From positions 1-64,000 of the forward strand of contig RXID01021809.1 of the NCBI GenBank assembly GCA_005019695.1: a DNA stretch of 64,000 bases, given 5' to 3'. The position numbers and the translations under genes are program-made. The notes under the pieces were generated by a model that worked only from the letters and a program-made list of their open reading frames with translations, was not told where the DNA came from and did no database searches. This DNA comes from Trichopus zeylanicus subsp. travancoricus. Its lineage: Eukaryota > Streptophyta > Magnoliopsida > Dioscoreales > Dioscoreaceae. This document shows, piece after piece, positions 39,901 through 52,812 of the stretch. Positions within the stretch are counted from its first letter, which is position 1. Each line of letters opens with the position of its first letter.

Positions 39901-41151
39901 TTGCTACTACTACTACTACTATTGCTACAACAACAACAACAACTACTACTACTACTACTAGTATTACTCCTACAACAACTACTACTAGGACTGCTATGCC
40001 TATTACTACATGCACTCCTGCTGCAACAATTACTACTGCCACTACTACTACAACTACTCCTATTGCTATTAAACTTGCTACAGCTACTACTAGTCCTATT
40101 ACTGCTACTATTGCAACTACAAATACTGCAACTACTACTACCGCTACTGCTGCTACTACTATTGGAACTACTAGTGCTGCTACTGCTACTACTATAGCTC
40201 CTACTACTTCTGCTGCTGCTGTTACTACTACTACTACAGCTACTATTGCTACTGCTACTACTGCTACTGCTAATGCCATTACTACTGCTGCTACAACTAC
40301 TGCTACTACTACTACTACTACTACAACGACCACTCCTATTTTTGCTACTACAACTACACTTACTACCACCACCACTACTATTAGTATTACTGCTCCTGCT
40401 GCTACTATTATCGTAACTATTACTGCTATAATTACTACTAAGACAACTACTGGTACTTCTACAACAACTACTACTGCTGCTGCTACAACTACCACTATTG
40501 CTACTGCTACAAATGCTACTACTAGTGCTACTACAATTATTGATTCTGCTTCTACTACTACTACGGGTGTGGCTACCAAAATTGCTAATACTGATACCAC
40601 TGCTACTACTATTACTACTGCAAATATTACTTCTAATGCTATTACGACTGCTACTACTACAGCTACTACTACTATAACTACTAACACTACTGCTGCTACT
40701 AATACTATAACTGCTTCTACTAGAGCTAATAATACTTCTACTACTGCTACTACTGCTATAACTGCTACTACTACTGCCACTACTGCTATTGCAACTGCAA
40801 CTATTACTACTACTACTAGTACTAGTACTACTCCTTTTCCTCCTCCTCCTCCTCATACTACTATAGCTACTACTACTACTACTATTGCTAGTACTACTAC
40901 TACTGCTACTGCTACTACTATTACTGCTACTATGACTGCTACTACTACTGCTACTGCTACTGCAACTAATACTTATACTACTACTGCTGCTGCTCTTACT
41001 GCTACTATTATAGCTGCAACTACTATTACAAGTACTACTTCTACTACTCCACCTACTACTACTCCTACTGCTACTACTACTTCTACTACTACTATTGCTA
41101 CTATGACTACTACTGGCGCGAATACTACTAAAAACTACTACTATGACTGCT

Positions 41152-41345
41152 TCCAAGATAGCTAACAGTACTTACTGCTACTATTGCTACTGTAATACTG
41201 CTAAATGCTACACTGCTACACCTACTACACTAGGTAACTAGCTAACTTTGGCTACTACTACGACATACTAATACGACTGCCACTAACTAGATACTGCTGC
41301 TGGCTGCCTGCTACAACTACTACTAAGACTAGAACTAGTGACCTA
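41152..41345. other. Scrambled stretch with weak triplet structure
   Basis: Over about 190 bp the ACT register changes every few tens of bases, stops fall in every frame, and words such as CCAAGATAGC, ACTAGGTAACTAG and GCTGGCTGCCTGC break the pattern. Isolated ACTAC words remain, so it is probably decayed satellite rather than an insert. No open frame, RNA fold or mobile-element end is recognisable. Confidence 0.7.
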
Positions 41346-41654
41346 CTACTACTACTACTACTACGACTACTAACACTACTACTACTAGTCTGTCTACTAC
41401 TACTACTACTATGGGTACTACTACTGCTACAACATCTGCTACCACTGATACTATGGGTGCTACTACTAACACTGCTACTACTACTTCTACTACTACCACA
41501 GCTACTACACCTACTACTCCTACTACTATTGGAACAACTATTACTACTTCTACAACTATTACTATTCCTGCGACTACTGCAACTACTACTCCTCTACTAC
41601 TACCACTATAATTGCTGCTACTACTACTAGAATTACTATTATTACTTACTACTA

Positions 41655-41756
41655 CTACAACTACAGCCACTACGACCCCTACGAGTACTACTAACTACAA
41701 TAAGTGCAACTACTACTACAATTACAGCCACTACGACCCCTACGAGTACGACTACG
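41655..41756 (+). repeat. 61-bp tandem duplication
   Basis: The words TACAGCCACTACGACCCC and TACGAGTAC occur from 41662 and again from 41723. The 61-bp spacing is not a multiple of three, so the second copy is in a different register. The copies are nearly identical over about 33 bp. Confidence 0.88.
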
Positions 41757-44700
41757 ACTTTCACTGCTGAGGTTGTAGCTACAAAGACTACAACTATTAC
41801 TGCTACTACTACAACTGCTACTACTACTGCTACGATTGGTTCTGCTAGTACTACCACTGCCACAACTCCTACTATTACCGCAACTACTTCTACCACTACT
41901 ACTATTACTACTACTACTAATACGACTACGACTACTACTTATACTACTACTACAACAACTACTACTACTACAGCTACTACTACTACTACTACTTCTACTA
42001 TTACTACAATTACTACTACTACTACTACCACCATCACTAATACTACTACTGCTGCTGCTACCACAATTACTGCTACTTCTACTACTGCTACTACTACTAT
42101 TACTACAATTACAGCTACTACAACAACTAATGAGGCTGCTGCTACTACTAATACCACTTCTATAGTTACTGCTGCTACTACTAATACAACTGCTATTGCT
42201 GTTGTTGTTGCTACTACTACTACTTCTGTTGCTTCTGCTGCTGTAGCTACTACTACAACTGCTATTGCTATTGTTGCTGCTATGTCTATTGATACTACTA
42301 CTACTACTATTGGTACTACAACGACTACTGCATCTAATATGACTACTGCAACTTGTACTACTATTATTCATAGAACTGCTTCTGTGCTGGTACTACTACA
42401 ACTGCTGCTATTGCTGCTACCACTACTGATCCTACTGCTGTGACAACGAGTACGACGACTACTACTACTACTGCTACTAGTATTGCTTCGGCTTTTACTA
42501 CTTGTACTACTACAAGAACTGCTGCTACTACTATAACAACAACAACTATTACTATTGCTGCTTCTGCTGCTACTATTACTACTACTACTACTACTACTGC
42601 TGCTACTATTAGTACTAAAACCAATACTGCTTCTACTTCAATTACTACAACTAGTATAACTACTACTACTACTATAGTTGCTTTAGCTGCTACTACTTCC
42701 ATTGCTGCTGCCACAGCTATTACTACTACTTCTCTTATAGCTACTACTACTGCTCCTACTACTACTACGATTACTACATTAGCAGCGGCTCCTACTACCA
42801 CCACAACTGCAACTTCTGCCACTGCTATTACAACCACTATAGCTACTACTACAACAACTACTACTAGTACTACAACTACTACTACAATTGATGCGTCTAC
42901 TGCTACAACTACTGTTGCTGCTACTACAGCTACTGCCACTACTGCTCCAATTGATACTACTACTATAGCTACTGCAACTTCTACTACTGTTGTTGCTACT
43001 ACTACTGCTACTACTTACAACAACTACAACTACTACTATTACTACTAATGCTACAATTGCTACTTCTACTACTACTGCTACTAATGTTGCTATGACTACT
43101 AATATGATCACCACCACCACTATGATAACTACTACTACAGCTAATACTAATACTCCTACTACTTCTACCATAGTTCCAACTATTACTTCTAGTACTACTA
43201 CTATTGCCGCTACTACTAGTAGTACTACTAATTGTGCTACTGATGTTGCAACTACTACTACTACTGCTTTTGCTACTAGTATTATTACTACTACTACTAC
43301 TACTGTCACTACTACTACTAGTGTGGCTACCACTATTACCATTTCTACTACTACTAGTACTATAGCAACTACTACTATGACTGTGGCTACTACTTCTAGT
43401 ACTACTGCAGTTACTACTACTACTACTACAACTGCTGTTGCTGTTGTTGTTGGTACTATTACTGCTACTGCTGCTACTATGACTGCAACTACTACTACAG
43501 CTGCTTCTACTTGTACCACAACTTGTACTACTGCCACTACTTTTGCTACTACTACCACTACTAGTACTACTACTACCACTACTACTATTACAACTGCTGC
43601 CACTACTACTGCTACCACTTCGACCACTACTACTAGCACTACTACTACTACTACTATGACAACTACTACTACCACTGCCGCTCCAACTCCTCCAACTACT
43701 ACTACTACAATTGCTACTGTTACTAAAGCTACTGTTGCTGTTACTAAAGCTACTGCTGCTGCTACAATAACAACAACCACTACTATAACTACTGCTACTA
43801 CTACTACTACTTCCACTATGACTAATTCTCTTACTACTAGTAGTATTGCTACCACTATGACTACTACTACTATGACAACTACTTATGCTACTACTACTTC
43901 CTGTGATACGGCTACTACTTTTACTACTACTACTACTATTATTGGTACCTCTACCACTACTACTGCTACTGCAACTACTAATACTACTACTAACACTACT
44001 ACAACTACTACTGCTGCTACTATTACTACTGCTCCTGCTACTACTACTACTGCTACTACTGCTACTACTACTTTTATTACTACTCCTACTACCACTACTA
44101 GTAGTACTACTACTACAACTACTAGCACTACAACTACTATTACTGCTACTACTGCTACTACAACTACTACCGCTACAACTAGTACTACTTCTACAACTAC
44201 GACCACTACTGCCATTGTTGCCTCTCCTACTAGTACTACTACTACCAGTATTACTACCACTACTACTACAACTACTATTACTACTAGTGTTACTACTAAT
44301 CCTAATACTCCTACTACTGCTACTACTATGACTACTACTATTGCTATACTACTACTCCTAATACTACTACTTCTAACGCTCCTACTACTTCTACTACAAC
44401 TCCCACTACTCCTATTACTAATGCTGCTCTACTCTTGCTACTCCTACTTTTGTTACTACTACTAGTTCTCCTAATACTCCTACTACTACTAGGAAAACTA
44501 CTACTTCTGCTACAACAACCACTACCCCTCCTACTATTACTCTTACTACTACTACTACTACTATTGCTGCTACTACTATTATTACCACTGCTACAACTAC
44601 TGCAACAGCTACTCCTCCTCCTCCTCCTACTACTACTACTATGACTACTGCCAATACTACTACTATTGCTACTACTAGTACTACGTCTAGTACTACTACC

Positions 44701-45456
44701 GCAACCACTACTTCTTCTAATACTGCTACTCCAACTTCAACTACCAGTCCTATTACTATTCCAAAAACTACCACTTCGTCTACTTCTAATACTACTACTA
44801 CTTCTACTACTACTACTTCCACTACTACTACTATCGCAACTGCTACTACTACTACTATTGCTGCTGCTACTACTATGCCTACTGCTCCTACATGCGCAAC
44901 TACTGATATTGCTACTACACCCACTACTACAACTTCTACTACTACTACTACTATTATTACAACTCGTACTCCTACTCCTACTACTACTACAACTGCTACT
45001 CCTCCCCCTTCGACTACTACTACTACTCCTACTCCTGTTACTACAACTAACACTACTCCTACTAGTACTACTACTATGACTACAGCTACTACTACTACTC
45101 CTATTCCAATTCCAACTCCTACCAGTTCTCCAACTACTATCATGACTACTACAACCACAACTACTATTGCTCCTACTACGATAGCTACTACTACTACTAC
45201 TGCCACTACTACTACTACTATTAATACAACTATCATTATTACTACTACCACTACTTTTGCTCCAACTACTGCTACTACTAATACTACTAGTACTACGCCT
45301 ATTACTACTACTACAATAACAATAACTACTACTACTACTACTGCAACTACTACTACTACTGTTGCTGCTGCCACTACTATGACAACTACAAATACTACTG
45401 CTATTACAACAATAACAACAACAACAACAACTACTACTACTAATACTACTACTACT

Positions 45457-45489
45457 CCTCCTCCTCCTCCTCCTCCTCCTCCTCCTCCT
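45457..45489 (+). repeat. (CCT)11 patch
   Basis: Eleven CCT units, the longest of this class here. An AAC patch precedes it at about 45410-45430. Confidence 0.96.
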
Positions 45490-46447
45490 ACTAGTCCTAT
45501 TGCTACAACAACTACTACTGCTACTGTTACAACTACTACTATAGCTACAACTACAACTGCTACTGCTACTACTACTACTACTAGCGCTACAACTACTGCA
45601 ACTATCGCTACAACTACTAGTACTACTACTACTAATACCATTGCCACTACTACTACTACTAATACTACTATTAATGCTACTACAATGGCTACTACTATAG
45701 CTACTACTATAGCTACTACCACTACTGCCACTACTACTACTGCTACTGCTAGTACCACAGCTAATACTACTATTATTGTTACTTCAACAGCTACTGCTAT
45801 TGCTACTACTACCCCTACTGCTACAACTGCTACTATTACGTTTACTATTGCTAATACAAGTACTATTCCTCATCCTCCTCCTACTACTACTAGTTCTACT
45901 ACCACTCTTACAACTACTGCTACATCATCCACTAGTATTACTGCTACAGCTACTACTACAGCTAATACTAGTATTTCTGCTAGTACGACTACTACAGCAA
46001 CTGCTACTGCTACAATTGCCATTGTAACTACAGCCACTACTGCTACACTTTCTACTACTACTACTACTACTAGTACTTGTACTATTCCTTCTACTATGAC
46101 TACTACTATCGCTATTGCTACTACTACTACTACTACTATTGTGCCTACTACTACTACTACTACTATTGCTACAACTACTACTTTAATACTAATACAGCTG
46201 CAACTATGACTGCTACTGCTACTGGTACTTCTACTTCTACTGCTACTATTGAGACTACAACCACTACTATTGCTGCTACTGCAAGTACTACTACTACTAC
46301 AAATACTATTGCTATGACTATTACTACTGCTAATTATATTGGTAGTACTACTGCTAATACTGCTACTATTACTACTATTGCAGCTACAAGTGGTACTATT
46401 ATTGTTGCAACTACTCCTACTACTAATACTGCAGCTAATACGACTGC

Positions 46448-47086
46448 TACTTTCACTACCACTATTACGACTACTATTGCTGCTATTACCACTGCTGCTG
46501 CTGCTACTACCACCACCACTACTACTACTCCTACTACTACAACTACTACTAGTACTACACAACTACTATTGGTGTTGTCGCTACTACTACTGATACTATT
46601 TCAGCTACTACAACAACTACTACTACTGTTGCTATTGCCACTACCACTACTACTACTAAAATAATTGCTGCTACTACTGCTACTATTACTGCTACTACAT
46701 CTACTCTTACTACTACCACTACAAGTGTTGTAGCAACTACTAATACTACTACTACTACTATTACTACAACGACTGCTATTACTACTTCTCCTACTAATTT
46801 TACTATTGCCACAGATATAGCCACTACAATTGCTGCTACTCCCACCAATGCTACTATTGCTACTAATACTACTGCTACTACTAGTATTACTGCAACTGCT
46901 ACTACTGGTACTACTACTATTACTAGTCCTACTACTATTACTAGTACTACTTCTACTATTATTTTTACTACTACTGCTGCTACTAGAACAACTATGACTG
47001 CTACTACAGCTATATTTGCTACCATGGGCTACTATCACAACTTTAACTTCCACTACAATGACTGCTATAATTTCTACTACTATTAC
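46448..47086 (+). repeat. Dispersed 640-bp segment, copy 1
   Basis: Matches 52813-53457 in the same orientation, 6365 bp away at AACTACTATTGGTGTT (46561) and 6371 bp away at ACCATGGGCT (47021). Identity is highest at the right end: about 75 bp from ATATTTGCTACC to the breakpoint at 47086 show no difference by eye. In the left part I count about 13 differences in 180 bp, mostly transitions, spread over all three triplet positions. The copies diverge abruptly after 47086 and 53457. Confidence 0.95.
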
Positions 47087-47593
47087 TGCTACTCCAACTA
47101 CTACTTCTGCTGTTGCTGCTGCTCCTGCTAATCTTCCTACTACTACCCCAACTCCTGAAACTACTCTCACTACCACTAATACTACTACTATTACAACTAC
47201 GACTACTACAACTAATACTACTGCTACTACTACTACTACAACTACAACTACTATTGCTATTGCAACTGCTAGTACTACTACTACTGCCACTACTGCTACT
47301 GGAACTACTAAGACAACAACTACTAGTACTACTGCAGCTTCTGCTACTACTCCTACTTCTAATACTACTTCTACTACCACTGCCACTAACTTTACGACTA
47401 ATACTACAACTAATATTACCACTACTCCTGCGACAAGTTCTACTATGACTACAACTACTACAACAATAACAACAACAACAACACCTACTACTACTATTGC
47501 TACTACTGCTACTGTTGTTGCTACTACAACAATGACTACTACCACTACTCCTACTGCGACTTCTACAACAACAACAAGTACTACTACTCCTAC

Positions 47594-47693
47594 TACTACT
47601 ATAACTACCACAATAATAACTACTACTACTATAAAAACTACAACTACTACTACTCCTAATATTCCAACTGCAGCTACCACTATTACTACTACT
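47594..47693 (+). repeat. Tandem unit of 93 bp, copy 1
   Basis: Runs from ATAACTACCACAATAATAAC (47601) through ATAAAAACTACAAC to CCAACTGCAGCTACCAC. The same series follows 93 bp later. AAA and ATA triplets are rare elsewhere, so the match is specific. Confidence 0.95.
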
Positions 47694-47804
47694 ATAACTA
47701 CCACAATAATAACTACTACTAGTATAAAAACTACAACTACTATAAAAACTACAACTACTACTACTCCTAATATTCCAACTGCAGCTACCACTATTACTAC
47801 TACT
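47694..47804 (+). repeat. Tandem unit, copy 2, with nested 18-bp duplication
   Basis: Repeats the unit at 47601, but ATAAAAACTACAACTACT occurs twice here (47724 and 47742), lengthening the copy to 111 bp. One further substitution (AGT for ACT) is seen. The nested step must postdate the 93-bp duplication or have been lost from copy 1. Confidence 0.93.
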
Positions 47805-48740
47805 ATTAGTACAACCACCACTACTACTACAATTACGGGTACTACTACTACTACTTCTTCTATTACAACTTCTGCTACTCCAACTATTGCTCCGGCTACT
47901 ACTAATACCACTACTCCTACTCCTACAACTGTAACTACTGCCACTACTCCTACTCCTACTACTACTGCTTTTACAATTACTATTACTACAACTACTACTA
48001 TTACTTCTACTGCTACTCCTACTATTACTCCTACTACTACTAATATTCTTATTACTACTCTTGCTATTATTACTACTGCTGCTCCTACTTCTACTACGAC
48101 TACTATTACCGCTACTACTTCCTCTACTACTACTATTACTATAAATACTCTTACCATTTCTGCTACAACTACTACTATGACTACTATAACTACTGCAACA
48201 ACAACAACAACAACAGCTACTACAACTACTACTTATACAATTGCTACCACAACAACAACAGCTACTACTACAATCACTCCTACTAACACTACTAGTACTA
48301 CTACTACTGATACTACTAGTACTACTACTACGATAACTACTCCTACTGCTACTACAACTACTCGTACTACCACTACTAATAGTACTACTGCTACTACTAC
48401 TACCACTACTACAACTACTACCACTACTACTACTTTTACTAGTACTACTACTACTACTCGTAGTTATACTAGAACAAATACTACTGCTATAATTTTCACT
48501 ACTACTACTAATACAACAACAACAACTACTATCACTACTACTTCTACAACTACTACTACCACAACCACTACTACAACTCCTACTACCACCACTACTACTA
48601 CTACTACCATTACTGATACTATAACTATTCATACTCAAGCTTCTACTCCTACTACTACTGCTACTCCTCCTGCTGCTACTGCTATTCCTAATTATACTAC
48701 TACTACTACAGCAACTTTGACTTCTACAACTACTACTAAT

Positions 48741-48766
48741 ACAACAACAACAACAACAACAACAAC
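48741..48766 (+). repeat. (AAC)n variant patch
   Basis: About eight to nine units of AAC in a row, flanked by ordinary ACT triplets. Confidence 0.92.
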
Positions 48767-49930
48767 TACTACTACAACAACTACTACTTCCACTGCTACT
48801 ACTACCACTACTACCACTACTAATACTAGTGCCACTGCTACTACTGCAACTACTACTACTACTACCACAACTACTGCTACTACTACTCCTACTAGTACTC
48901 ATACTAAACTACTTCCACTACTGTTACTATAGTTAGTACTACTCTTGCTGAGGCTATTACTGTACCTACTACTCCTGCTACACCATATACTGCAATTACA
49001 GCCACTCCTACTATGCAACTATTGCTATTACTACTAGTCCTGTTGCCACTTGTACTCCTACTCCTACGACTACTACTACTACTACTTTTCCTCCTCCTCC
49101 TCCTACAACTACTCCTACTCCTGCTATTGCTACTACTGCTACTCCGACTACTTCGACTAGTACTACTACTACCACTATAACTCGTACTACTGCACCTACT
49201 CCAACTTCTACTCCCACTTTTGCTGCTATTACTAATACTATTGCGACTGCTACTGCCACTACTACTACCACTACTACTTTTGCTAGTAGTACTGTAGCTA
49301 CTACAACAACTACTATTGCTACTACTACTACTTCTTTTGCAACCATTACCACTACGGCTACTACTACTATTACTACTATAACTTCTATCTCTGGTACTAG
49401 CAATACTACTACTACCTCTTCTAGTACCATTACTAATTCTACTACTACTACTGTTGCTGCTACTACTAATAATACTTTTACTACTCCAACTGCTACTGCA
49501 ACTACCGCTACAACTAACACTATTTCTTCTGCAACTACTACTTCTTCTTCTACTACTACTGCTGCTATAGTGCTACTGCTATAATTGCTACTACTGTTAC
49601 TACTATAGCTGCTGCTATTACTACTACTACTGTTGCTGCTATAGCTACTGCTATTGCTACTACTATTACTACTACTACTACTAGTACAGCTACAATTACT
49701 ACCACTACTACTAGTACTGCTACTACTACTTCTACTACTAATACTACTACTATTTCTGCTAGTACTACTACTACTACTACTACTTATGCTAGTACTACTA
49801 CTACTACTACTACAACTACTACTATAGCTACTACTACTATTAGTACAACAACTACTACTAAGGCTACTACTTCTGAAACTACAGCTATTGCCACTACTGC
49901 TACTACTACTGTTTCTACTGCTACTACTAA

Positions 49931-51310
49931 TAGTGGTAGTAATAGTAGTACCAGATGTAGAGTAGTAGTAGTAGGAGTAGTAGTAGTTATTGTAGTAGTA
50001 GCAATAGTAGTAGTATTAGTTGAAGTAGCAGTAGTATTAGTAACAGTAGAGATAGTATTAGTAGTAGTAGTTGTTGTTGTAGTAGTAGTAGAAGTAGTTG
50101 TAGCAGAAGTAGTAGTAGTAGTAGTTGTTGTAGTAGTTGTAGTAGTAGTAGTAGTAGTAGTAGCAGTAGCTGTTGTAGTAGTAGTAGAAGTAGCAGCAGC
50201 ACACATAGCTGGAGTAGTAGTCGCTACAGGAGTCATAGCAGCAGTAGTAAGAGTAATTGTAGCAGAAGTAGTAGTAATAGTAGTAGTAGCACTAGAAGTA
50301 GAAGTAATAGCAACATTAGCTATAGTAGTAGTGGTACCAGTAGCAGTAGTAATAGTAGTAGCAGTATCAGTAGCTGTAGTATTAGTTGTTGTACTAGTAG
50401 TGGTTATTGTACAAGTAGTAGTTGAGGGAGCGACAGTAGTAATAGCACTAGCAGTATTAGTAGCAGCAGCAGCAGTAGCACTAGTAGTAGTTGTAGTAGC
50501 AGTTGCAGCAGCCGTTGTAGTTGTAATAGTAGTACTTGTTGTAGTAGTAGGAGGAGCGGTAGTAGTATTAGTAGCACTAGCAGCAATAGTAGTAGTAGTA
50601 GGAGTAGTAATAGTAGCAGTAGTTGTTGTGTCAGTACTAGCCATAGTAATAGTAGTAATAGTTGCAGTAGTATTAGCAGAAGTAGTAGTTGTCGTAGTAG
50701 TTGTAGTAGAAGTAGTAGTAGCATTAGTTTTAGTAGTAGTCGTAATAGAGATTATAGCAACAGTAGAAGATGTACTAGGAGTAGTAGTAGTAGTCGTTGT
50801 TGTTGTTGTAGTAATAGGAATTGCAGTGGTAGTAGTAGCAGCAATAGCAGCCATAGTAGCAGCAGCAGTAGTAGTAGCAGTCGTTGTTGCAGTAGCAGTG
50901 GTAGCAAAAATAGTAGAAGTCGCAGTAGTAATAAAAGTAGTAGCAGCAGCAGTAGTAGTAGTAGTAGTAGTGGGAGAAGTAGTAGTAGCAGTAGCTGTAC
51001 TAGCATGGGAAGTAGCTGGAGTAGTAGTAGTAGCAAAAGTAGTAGTACCAGTAGTGGTAGTAGAAGACTGTGTAGTAGTAGGAGAAGTAGCAGTTGTGTT
51101 AATTATAGGAGAAGTTGCAGTAGTAGCAGTCATAGTAGTAGTGGTAGTAGCAATAGCAGCAGCAGTAGTAGTAATAGTAGTAGTAGTAGAAGCAGTAGTA
51201 GTAATGGTAGTTATAGTAGTAGTAGTAGTTGTAGTAGTAGTAGTAATAGCAGTAGTAGAAGTAGAAGCAGTAGTAGGAATAATAGTTGTAATAGAAATAG
51301 TTGTAGTAGT
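49931..51310 (-). repeat. Inverted (ACT)n satellite, block 4
   Basis: A second, smaller inversion. The + strand switches abruptly from ACT to AGT at about 49931 and back at about 51311, giving about 1.4 kb of opposite orientation. The variant spectrum is that of the flanks reverse-complemented. The right edge is a clean inverted repeat (listed separately). No gene is seen. Confidence 0.94.
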
Positions 51311-51330
51311 TATAATACTACTACAACTAT
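51297..51330. repeat. Inverted repeat at the right edge of block 4
   Basis: ATAGTTGTAGTAGT (51297-51310) and ACTACTACAACTAT (51317-51330) are perfect reverse complements separated by the six bases TATAAT. The arms include a variant triplet (GTT/AAC) placed symmetrically, which is more than the trivial palindrome of any AGT-to-ACT junction. It coincides with the orientation switch. Confidence 0.88.
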
Positions 51331-52217
51331 AACAACAACTACTACTACTATAATTACGACTAACTCCTAATACTCCTATTTGTATTACAACTGCTATAAT
51401 TATTACTTCTATACTACTATTTCACCTACTACAACAACAACTACGACTATGACCACAACTTCTACTCTTCTAGCTACTACTCCTCCAACTAATGTTACTA
51501 GTACTACTGCAGCTGCTGCTACAACTACTACACCAATACAGCTACTACTATTACCACTACTACTACTAATGCTAGTTTTTCGACTACTACTATTGTGACT
51601 ACTATTACTACTACCAATCCTACTACAAATCCTACTACTACCAATACAATTACAACAACTACTATTAGTACTGCAAAAAGGATTACTACTATTACTACTC
51701 CTACTGCTAATATTACTCCTACTGCTGTTAGTACAACAACTACTACTACTTCAACCACTACCACTACTACTACTATTAGTACTACTACTACTACTACAAT
51801 AACTATTGTTGTTGCTGCTACTAGTTGTAATACTCCAACTACAACAACAACAATAACTACTACTACAACTATTACTAATACTACTACTTCTACAACTACT
51901 ATTACGACCACTACTATTACTACCGCAACCACTACTACTACTACGACTACTAGTAGCACTACAATTACTACTACTGCAACTTCTACAACTAAAACTACTA
52001 CTTCTACTTCTTCTACTACTACTACTATTACTACATTCTGCTACTACTAGTACTACTACTATAGCTGCTGCTACAGCTACAGCTACTACACTACTACTAC
52101 TACTTTTGCCACTACTATTGCGGCTACTACTACTACTACTAGTAGTACAATACTACTAGTATAATTACAGATAATACTACTACTGCTGCTACAACAACTA
52201 CTACTACTGCTACTACT

Positions 52218-52241
52218 ACAACAACAACAACAACAACAACT
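52218..52241 (+). repeat. (AAC)n variant patch
   Basis: Eight AAC units in a row between ACT triplets and CCT-containing triplets. Confidence 0.92.
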
Positions 52242-52812
52242 ACTCCTACAACTACTCCTACTACAATTACGACTCCTACTACTATAACTTCTACTATTGT
52301 TGCTGCTACTTCTTCCACTACTACTTCTACTACTACTAATGCTATAACAACTACAACTACAACTACTACTACACTTACTAAAACTACTACAACTACAACA
52401 ACGATTACTACTATTACTGCTACTACTACTACTACTATTGCTACTACTGTTGCTGCTACAACTACAATGGCTATTGCAACTACTACTACTACAACTACAA
52501 TAACTTCTGCTACCACTACTACTATTACTGCAACTCCTACTAGTTCTCCTCCTACTACTACTGCAACTACTAATGCTACTATTAGCACTACTACTGCTAG
52601 CCAAACAACTAAAACTACTAATACTACTACTACTTATATTACTACTACTGCTACTACTTCGACTACTAGCACCATTACTATGTCTGCTATTGCTACTTCT
52701 ACCACTACTACTACTTCAGCTATTACTTCTACTAAACTACTACTTGTACAACTACAATGATTACTGCTACTAATATTACTACAATGGCTACTACTACTTC
52801 TCCAACTTTTAC

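Larger units (their letters stand above)
29213..49930 (+). repeat. Diverged (ACT)n satellite, block 3
   Basis: ACT is again on the + strand for about 20.7 kb, with the same variants as block 1. Register is kept over long spans (about 29.2-30.7 kb and 47.0-48.9 kb), while 41.15-41.35 kb is so shifted and mutated that the unit is hard to follow. CCT patches, AAC patches and several duplications are listed separately. Nothing resembling a gene, RNA gene or mobile element is visible. Confidence 0.96.

Noticed and set aside
38912..40780. Open frame of 622 codons on the minus strand, Val then Ser-rich
   Set aside because: The switch from Val to Ser marks a register shift of the array (GTA to AGT phase), not a domain boundary. 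No conserved motif is present.
47016..48932. Open frame of 638 codons on +, Thr-rich, resembling a mucin stalk
   Set aside because: Same repeat artefact; the opposite strand over the same interval is open for about 619 codons as a Ser-rich frame. Differences in the duplicated segment overlapping its 5' end fall on all codon positions.
51311..51316. TATAAT, resembling a bacterial -10 or TATA element
   Set aside because: It is the centre of an inverted repeat at an orientation switch, has no partner element and leads into no gene. TATAA-like words recur throughout as ACT to ATA changes.
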